Shown here: piece by piece, positions 41,001 to 50,000 of the stretch | Layout: the number at the start of each line of letters is the position of its first letter | Position numbering within the stretch: position 1 is the stretch's first letter | The notes under the pieces: model-generated | Databases searched by the model: none | Told to the model about the DNA's origin: nothing | The model's input: only the letters and a program-made list of their open reading frames with translations | Position numbers and translations under genes: made by a program | Source of the DNA: Epiperipatus broadwayi | Lineage: Eukaryota; Onychophora; Udeonychophora; Euonychophora; Peripatidae | Assembly: GCA_028023455.1 (NCBI GenBank) | Contig: JAQFVV010006215.1 | Span: 12,565,473-12,629,472 of the forward strand | Length of the DNA stretch: 64,000 nucleotides | Reading direction: 5' to 3'

Positions 41001-44000
41001 GTTTGTATTATATAATATTAAATCATTTATGCTCTTTATTATACAAATATTTGAAATACAGTCACTCTTCACATAACTGGAGTCTAGTTGTAAATATATA
41101 ATATACAAATTCCAATATAACAAAATTTGTTTTGCAGAATATTGTTAAGTTAATTTTAATTTTTAATATTTAAAATTTTTTTAAATTATTTAGTAAATGG
41201 TACATTAATTTGTTTGCGTTTGTAGTGTTTGTTATAACAAGTAATGATTTGCATATATAGAGCAGTGCAATGTAAATTTTAAAAACTAATAATCAAATGT
41301 ACAGAAAGGTTGTAATTGATAAAGCATTCACAAAATTTACGGGCATAGTACCATGTGAAAATATAAACACTTAAAACCAATAAATAGAGATTTCAAATGA
41401 TGTTTGTATAGTACTAGTCACAATGGTCATGCATATACCATATGGAATTGTAAATGCAGGCAAAGAATCAAATTCTGATTCTTGCTTATGCCTTGATACT
41501 CATGCTTTGGAGTCAGTAGTTTTGCCACATCTTGCATCACATTATTTTCAAGTCTATAACTAGCAAATGAGCTAAATGCAAATAAATTATATCTCTGTGG
41601 GACAATAAATATAACAAGATAGCATCACTGATGTGCGCAAAGAATATAAACATCACTGATGTACACAAAAAATATAAAATGAAGAGATGAAACTCATTTT
41701 ATCAGTGATACAGACAGTAACCTATAATTTCTAGTTTTAGATAGACAAGCCAATTGCTATGATGACAAATGCATATCCATCTTTTGGAAATGATTTGTTT
41801 TGTATCTTTTATTAGGATGAATCTTTTTCTTATAGACGCTTTTGAGATTTGCCACCTTTGGGGTACAAGATAAAAATGAAGAATTCTTATGTGAATACTT
41901 TTGGAGATTCTGAAGCTATGGATTATCTCAGGTAAGAAGTATTATATATAGTTTAAAATATAATTTTGTGAGGAATACAAAGAAATTATCAATGAAGATG
42001 TAATTTAACCTTAGTTAATAATAAATTAGAAATTATGAACAACTAATAAAGTAATAGTTATATCAAGTGTTGAAATTTCTTTTTTTCTTATTTTTTAAAT
42101 TGTAATCACTATTTGACTTAGCCTTATTGTTTTCCTTAGTTTTTCTAGTTTCTATCAATGTAAAGTTTTTTGCTCTAAAATTATTAAAACTGAAGTTATC
42201 ATGAAAATTGTGTCTCAAGTCAGATTTTTCAAAATTCAATATGGTGATCTCGCCGGTCAACAAGTTACCTTCAAAAATGGAATTAAATACTCACTGACTT
42301 ATGTAAGCATAGTCAACACAAATCATAATCTGTCTAATTAATTACTGTCTAATTTGTGCATATAATAACAGAATTAAATTGACTTGATAAAACCAAAAGT
42401 GAATCTACCTCCAGATTAACCAATAATAAACGAGTATAGTAATGTAACTCCAGAACAAAACAATTAAGATTTAAAAAAAAAAAATTAGTGATGTGTTTAT
42501 ATTAATTATAAACAAACTGATAGATAGAATACTGCTATATAAAGCAACAAATTTTTGCTTTATAGTCTGTTTATTGAACATCTTGTAATGTTACCTTTTA
42601 ATCTTTTTTATACAAAATTTTGCTTTTCAAAAAATTTCAAGAACTTGCCTAATTATAGATCTCCTAATTTTTAAATATATTTTCCGATAATTTTTATGAT
42701 ATAGATTCTATCTCTCCTATAAAAACCACATTCACGTTCAGTATAAAGTACTTTTTTATAAAGACTGTTAGCCTTCATCTATTTCATGTGCCCAATACAA
42801 CAAAGATATGCACCTGTAATTGTAATTTAATTCTCAATTATATTCTCCTAATAGAAATAATTAATACTGTAATCCTTTATAGTAATTTTGAGATAATCAT
42901 GCTCAACTTCACTATAATAAACTTTTTTAAGAATAAATGTTACTCTTATTCACTTGCACAATCCAAAAATGTGACACAACTGTAGATTCAATATCAATAC
43001 ATTCAGCAGCTGAACAACATAGTGACTATGATTTTGCTAGAGCATCTTAAAACAAAACTTTTCCATTGCATTTATATTATGTTGAAAGAAGACCTGAATC
43101 TCACATAAATTAAATGTTATTATAATAATAATAATATTATATATAATTAATTTAATATTTTATCATGTGCATCTAGCTAGCTTTCTTTTAAGAAAAAAAA
43201 ATCAACTGCTAAATAATTTGTAAATAAATGATAATGAGTGTCAATAAATAAAATTTAATAAAGATAAAGTTCCCAGTTTTTAAACTAATAAAGATTTAGT
43301 AAATAAAAACACAAGCATATAAAATATTTATTGTTAACAATAATAAATGGCATCATTCAACTAAAGAAAAATTTAATCAAATAGTGACATTTTGATATTA
43401 TAAAAAACATACATAAAAACAAGTTATTGATATAACAGGATAATTCCTAAATATTAATAACATTAATTAACAGATTAAATTTTCAACCTTTAATTTAAAT
43501 GAAATCAAATAAAACCAATAATTAAGACTTTATTGCAAAATTAACTTTAAATTTAAAAAAAATAACCAACTCCATTTACCTGAGCAGCACTCCAAATACA
43601 ATCAATATGTTCATTAGTAATTTTAGATTCCATGGCTAAAAAGTTTAAAATCACATGGCTTTGTTTAATAATCTAAAAAAAAAAAAAATTATATATATTA
43701 TAAATAAACTATAACACTAAACAAAAAAATACACTACAAATTCGTGACAAAATGTGGTATTTTAATGAACAAATAAGATACAATTATTTCACTTTAAATC
43801 ATGTCAAAATATTAAATTTTTAATATGACATTTGATTACCATTAATGATAATTTGTTGTTCTATCCCCTTAAATTTAACATTTAATATTTACTTAGAATT
43901 ACAAAATAAAAATTTATGAAGTATTTTGCATTATTAACAGCCATGATTTATAATCTATATGTAATTAAGAGCTAACATTTGGGATGGGTGTTATACTTAA

Positions 44001-47000
44001 GCTACTGACAGGCTCTATAGGTGTTGGATAATGGAATGATTTTCAGATATGAAAATTAACAATGAATAACAAATAAATAATGGCAAACCAAAACTACCTC
44101 CTATTACTTTGTAGGATAGGATATTAGTTCATCAAAGATTACATTTTTCTGATATATAATACATAGTCTGTCGCTTTTTTCTTTTTCAAGCACTTAAGTT
44201 AGTGCAGGATCTGGGCATCATGAGCTTCTCATGCTAACAATCATATGTTTGTGCAGCTAATTATAAGCACAGCATTTCTAACTTCAATTCCTTTCTTCAT
44301 TTTTTTTTTTTTTAAGCCCTAAAAAATTAAGAAAGCAAGATTGAAATGGCCTAGTTGACTGTCAGTTAATTGTGATCTTTATTCAAACAATACAATCACT
44401 AATAAGTCTATTTGGAACTAGCTGGAGTTTCAGTTTGGTAAGGATTATATGCGTAGACAATCCTATCTAGGAATCACTCTGCCTACCAAACAAGAGAGAC
44501 TTTTAAAATATGGTCTAAAAATGGTCTGTCTCACAGTCTAATTAGATTTTCGTGCAAAATGAATTGCTCATCAAAATGACAGAGATAATATTATCAGTAG
44601 AATGGTAAAACAGGAGAAAGTAATAGTACTAAAAGTTAGTATTATATATCAATTTTTTTATCTAAATAAAAAGATACAAGGAAAATGCAAATGTCACACA
44701 AAATCTTTAACATCAAGATTTGAGTATGGTGCTGTGGCTAAGAAGGCTCTCAAGATTTAAAACCAATAAATACAGTCAGTTGATTATCATACCATTTACA
44801 CCTTCTTTGACACTTTATCAATACTTTTATTTTTATTATTTGTAATACAAATAATAAAAATAAAAGTATTAATAAAGTGTCAAAGAAGGTGTAAATGGTA
44901 TGATATGTTATAATAGAAATCAATACATAGGAAAAGAAGAAGTAGAAAATTATATTACAGACAGTTGATTACAAGTTTGTTTGTTTTTTTTGTATGGGTG
45001 GATCAATCAACAAAAAAAAAAATGCATAGTATTGAAATTGGTATAAAATCTAATTTAATATCATCTATTGTTAGTCTTTGTCACTGTACAAATGAAAAGT
45101 GAATAATAGAAAATAAATGACTGCAGTTCAATTTTTAATTCATCTTTAATGTCTGCTGCTTCCACACTTACAACAGTTTCTTTATGGACATCTCCACTAA
45201 CAAATGGTATATACTTTTTTCCCTTATTTAATATCTCCAACATTTTTTTTAATGCAATTATCACTTCCTATATTATTTTCATGTAACCATCTTCCAAATT
45301 CTCATTCTTCCTTTTTAACCAATGCCATTTTTTATCATACTTTATGTTTAATGTCTTCATTAATTTCTTATTATGATCCAATAATTGGTATTGTATATAT
45401 TCAAATGTTTCTTCTTAACATGTTTTTAAGTCTATTATACTTTTTTATACAAATATCCACAATGTTATATTTTTCTTTTATAAACCAGTTTAAAATAGTT
45501 TCCTTAATCTTATTATAAATTAACGTTTTTATTTATTTTTATATTACTTATGTAAAATTCATATGACTTGGGCATTGAACCATGTTTCTTGCATTTATTT
45601 AGAAAAGATAGCAGGTGTTTTAATTCTTCTATTATTAATTATTGAAAACAACATGATGGACAAATTTATGTTTGACCATTAATAAGGATTACTAAATGAA
45701 AAGTTAAGGTGTTAAATCTTAGCTTGTTTAATGATAACAATGTTCATTTTATTAGATCATAAGCTCCAACATTAAAATGAGAAAACTCAGAAAACAAAGC
45801 TTTTATTCCTTGCTGAATAGCATTATTATTGCAACTCCATTAAAAGATCAAATTTTACTTCTTGGAAGTTTTAAAGCATATATGTATTTATACAAATAAC
45901 AGACTTTAACCATAAGTTGTTGGCAATAATGATACTGATGTTGTAAATTCTAATGATCTATTGTTAATGAATTTTTGCAAATAATAGAAATGACTATCAC
46001 AAATATTTTGTTTAGGCAAAAAAAAAGAAAATCATAGATGCATTCATGCTCAAAACAATGACAATTAATAATTATATTGCAATTAGGACTTAGAAGGCAA
46101 GAACATTTTATATTTCATAAGTATTTTATAAGCACAGGTTGATGGATAGATCATAAATTAGTACATTCGAAAATGATAATGATAATTGCATTTTAAAAAA
46201 AAGGTCTTATTCAATCATATTTAGAAGTATCTACTATATATATTAAATTTCAACAGGATCTGAGAAATAAAGCAGTAATAGAAGACAAAAATCATTAGTA
46301 AAACCAATGGATCTAATAAAAAAATGGAAAGAATATATATAAATCACCAACTCTATTCCAAATGTAAATATCCAACACGTATATAAATATTACATAGAGT
46401 AAAAAAAATTTAAATAAATACTAATTCAACAAGTGTGTTCGGTACTATATATCAGATTCATGGCAATTAATTTAAACTGAAAAGTTAATATTCCAGTGCA
46501 TGCTCAATGGGACACTTGTATTACATTGATTAATGACGTCATTAGACTTAGCAAAAAACCAAGCCTCTTTTAACTTCCTCTTCTTATCATTAGGCTCATT
46601 GCAAATAGCCCTAATCATTTGAGGAAAACCCTCATATCCCTACTAATTTTTCCATGATTAAAAAATAGTGAATTAACCTGAGATTCCATTTTAGGTTTCC
46701 TATATTGATAAACATGTTACTGCAACCATGTTGATATATTTTCATTTCTCCATAATAAATAGCATTACAACCAGACTCATGGCAAATAACTGAATATACA
46801 ACTTCATATTTATCATCACCATTCATACCATCTTTTGAATTATTATCAACCTATTTAATCATAAGAGTGATCTAAGACCAACATTATAATTTTTAACAAA
46901 TATTTCCCTCAATTTCATATTTATAGACACCACATATGCCAAAGAAATGCATTCCCTATCTGTTTTCTTCTTTACCTCATATTTTGTTTAAACCTGACTT

Positions 47001-50000
47001 TATTATAAAATAAATATAATTGTCTACACAACAAACTTTTATTGTAGCCCATACTTATTAAATCATTAATATATCCTTCAATATTTCTTTTTCTATCTGC
47101 CTCACATATACCCAAATATAAATTATGATTCAAAAAACATTTAAATCTAGTTAATTTATAATTTGATGATATCTGTGATGATGGATATATAAAACCCCTT
47201 ACATTTAATGGTTTAAAACCCCTTTTATACACAAACTCTTTATGATCTCTACATATATTTACATCTAAATTATTTCAAAGACATATTATCCTCAAATTCC
47301 ATAGTTCATATTAAACCCAAATTATTATTCAAATTAACGAAAATAATTTTCGGTCAATTTTCTTGTGCATACACAAACACACTATCCATATATCTATTAT
47401 ACAAAATATTATCATTGTCATTTATAAATAGTTCTACAATATATTTTTCCACTTCTGTATCATACAAACTACAAATAACACCACTTATTGCCATAACCAT
47501 TGGCCAACCATTCTTCATTTGATACTTATATTCCCCATATCTTGCAGTAATGTCACTATCAATCCATTTCAAAACATCTATAATAAAGTTCGCTTTACAT
47601 ACATCTACATCATAATTTATTAAAAGTTTTTTAATTATACTTATAGATTGTCCAGATAGCTATTCTGATGATGATTAAGCTAGCTTCATTTTAAATAAAA
47701 TCATTATGATCAACCATTAACTGTCCAATGCAAGCAAAGATATGTCAATTAATTATCTTCAAATGTCCATCACAAGTCTTTCTTTTCCAAACAATCCAGA
47801 AAATTGAATAATCTTTTTCCAATAATATTTCTTGTCTCAATATTCATTGAAAATTGTTCCAATCCATCAATTATCATTTTCATATTACTATACACCTATT
47901 CCATATTCATTTAAGTTCTTTAAATATGGCATTCCATTTTAAGTCTATTAATTTTTCCAATTAATTATAATGTTCTTGGCAATGCAAATTTGTTAAATTT
48001 AATTTTACTAAAATATATTACCAAGCTTATTCTTTTCATACTAGCTAAATGAAATTCCCAAACTTCTGACAATAATTCATCAGTTATTGATGAAAAGATA
48101 AACAGCAAATCTAATTTAGATAATTACTATTTATAGTAAGATGTAAAATAACTTTTCCAAATTTAAATCTTTAAAATTTTAATTTAAAAATATTTTTAGA
48201 AAAACTAAATTAGCTTCGAATATATATCTTGAATTTTTCAATAATTTCACACAACTTTCTCAACAAAGTAAGATAATGCATTACATTAATAATTTCAATA
48301 TAAGAATTTTCAAACCTTTTAATTTTTTAAACCATAGATGATAGCTGATATGTGTATATTGCATGTGTGAATGAACTCAAAAATCTTTCAAGGATAAACA
48401 TAGCCTAAATATGTGATAGCTCATATTCATTACATCTTTAAACAATTTATCACTTGTAGATGATCTATATTATAAAACCATTTTCAGAATCATGGATTCT
48501 TAGCTAAAATAAATCAGCTTTTTCTTTTAATCTATATAAAATTTTAGTAAAAGTTGATATAGAATAAAGAGCAATTAAATAAGTCTATAATTTCTTAAAT
48601 CTATCACATTTTTTGTATAATCACATAAGTACATTTTATTCCAGTTAATAAGCAGCTTGAAAATAATTTCAATTTGTCATGCATTTATCATGCATATAAC
48701 TTGTCATTTTCCATTTTTCATGCAGATATGGCTAAAATTATAAATTTTATAACAGATAAAACTTCTATAATTTTTCTTAAAGTGCTTTTTCTCTCTACCA
48801 AATGCATCAAAAGTATTAAAAAAAATTCACTTTTGGATAGATAGATGTCTTAAACTTTATAATTTTCTTTCTATTAACAATCTTAATTCCATCTACTTCT
48901 TTTATAAAGCCAAAAAGTAATCTTTCTTTATATTTAGAGATTGTTTAGTTGATCTTTTTTAAAGCATTTGGTTATTCAATTTCCTTTGGATTAAATTAAA
49001 AATAAAAAAATAAATATCATACCATTTCTTATATGAATTTTTATTTAATTCACTATTTTTTATATTTTCCTTATAACTTTAATATAATAAAATTTTTGAA
49101 TACTTTTAAAAACTTTCTTCCAGCAATTTAACTTTAATATTAATATTAGAAAATCATTTCATTGGTAATATAAATGGATTTTTTTTTATTAATATATCAA
49201 TATTGTTATTAATATTAAATGAAATTAATTATTAAAATATAATAAAAATATATAAAATGAATTTAATGTTTGTGCAATAAAAAACCAACAATTAATAGTC
49301 ACATGTACTAATCTAAAAAATATCTAAAATGATCAAATGATTTCTGCTTACTGTACTAAATTCTTCCCCAAAAAAACTTGGGATATTTCAATCACACTAA
49401 TACAATTTAAAAAGTATATGTGAGACATCAATTCTGACTTTTTATTAGAAATTAAAGGAGAGAGCAAAATTCAATGAATAAATTTCAATTTTGAACTAGA
49501 ATATGATTTTGAAATTTAAGATTCCGAAGCAGGAAATTAGATAAATACAATGAAAAAAAAGCTTCCATTGAGAATACCTGAAAAATCTCATTAAAAATTT
49601 AATCTCTATTGATCCTTTCTTAAAAGTGTTTTCTTCGACTGTGTAAAAATACATATTATTGTCATAAAGCTGTGAAAAACATTTAAAATATAGCTACATA
49701 AATATCATTTTGATGGCTTTTCCTAGATGATATATCAAGATAAACCAACATTAGGATACACTAGCACCAATCTCAAGTATTCTTTCTATAAATATAAATT
49801 TAAAACTAAATCAAAGGCTTCCTCAACAATTATATCATATCTATTCTGTTTATAAAATCAGCATCACAATTATAACTATATAAATCTAGCTAGTAAAAGT
49901 ACCATTAATATCACAAATTCTTCCATTTTAATTGTCTAATATTTTCTTGCCTTATGATACTACTTATCTTAAATTAACATCATTAATACAACTTCAATAG

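Noticed and set aside
45204-45518. 104-codon hydrophobic plus-strand ORF
   Set aside because: T-rich antisense of a likely PLE fragment; hydrophobicity follows from composition.
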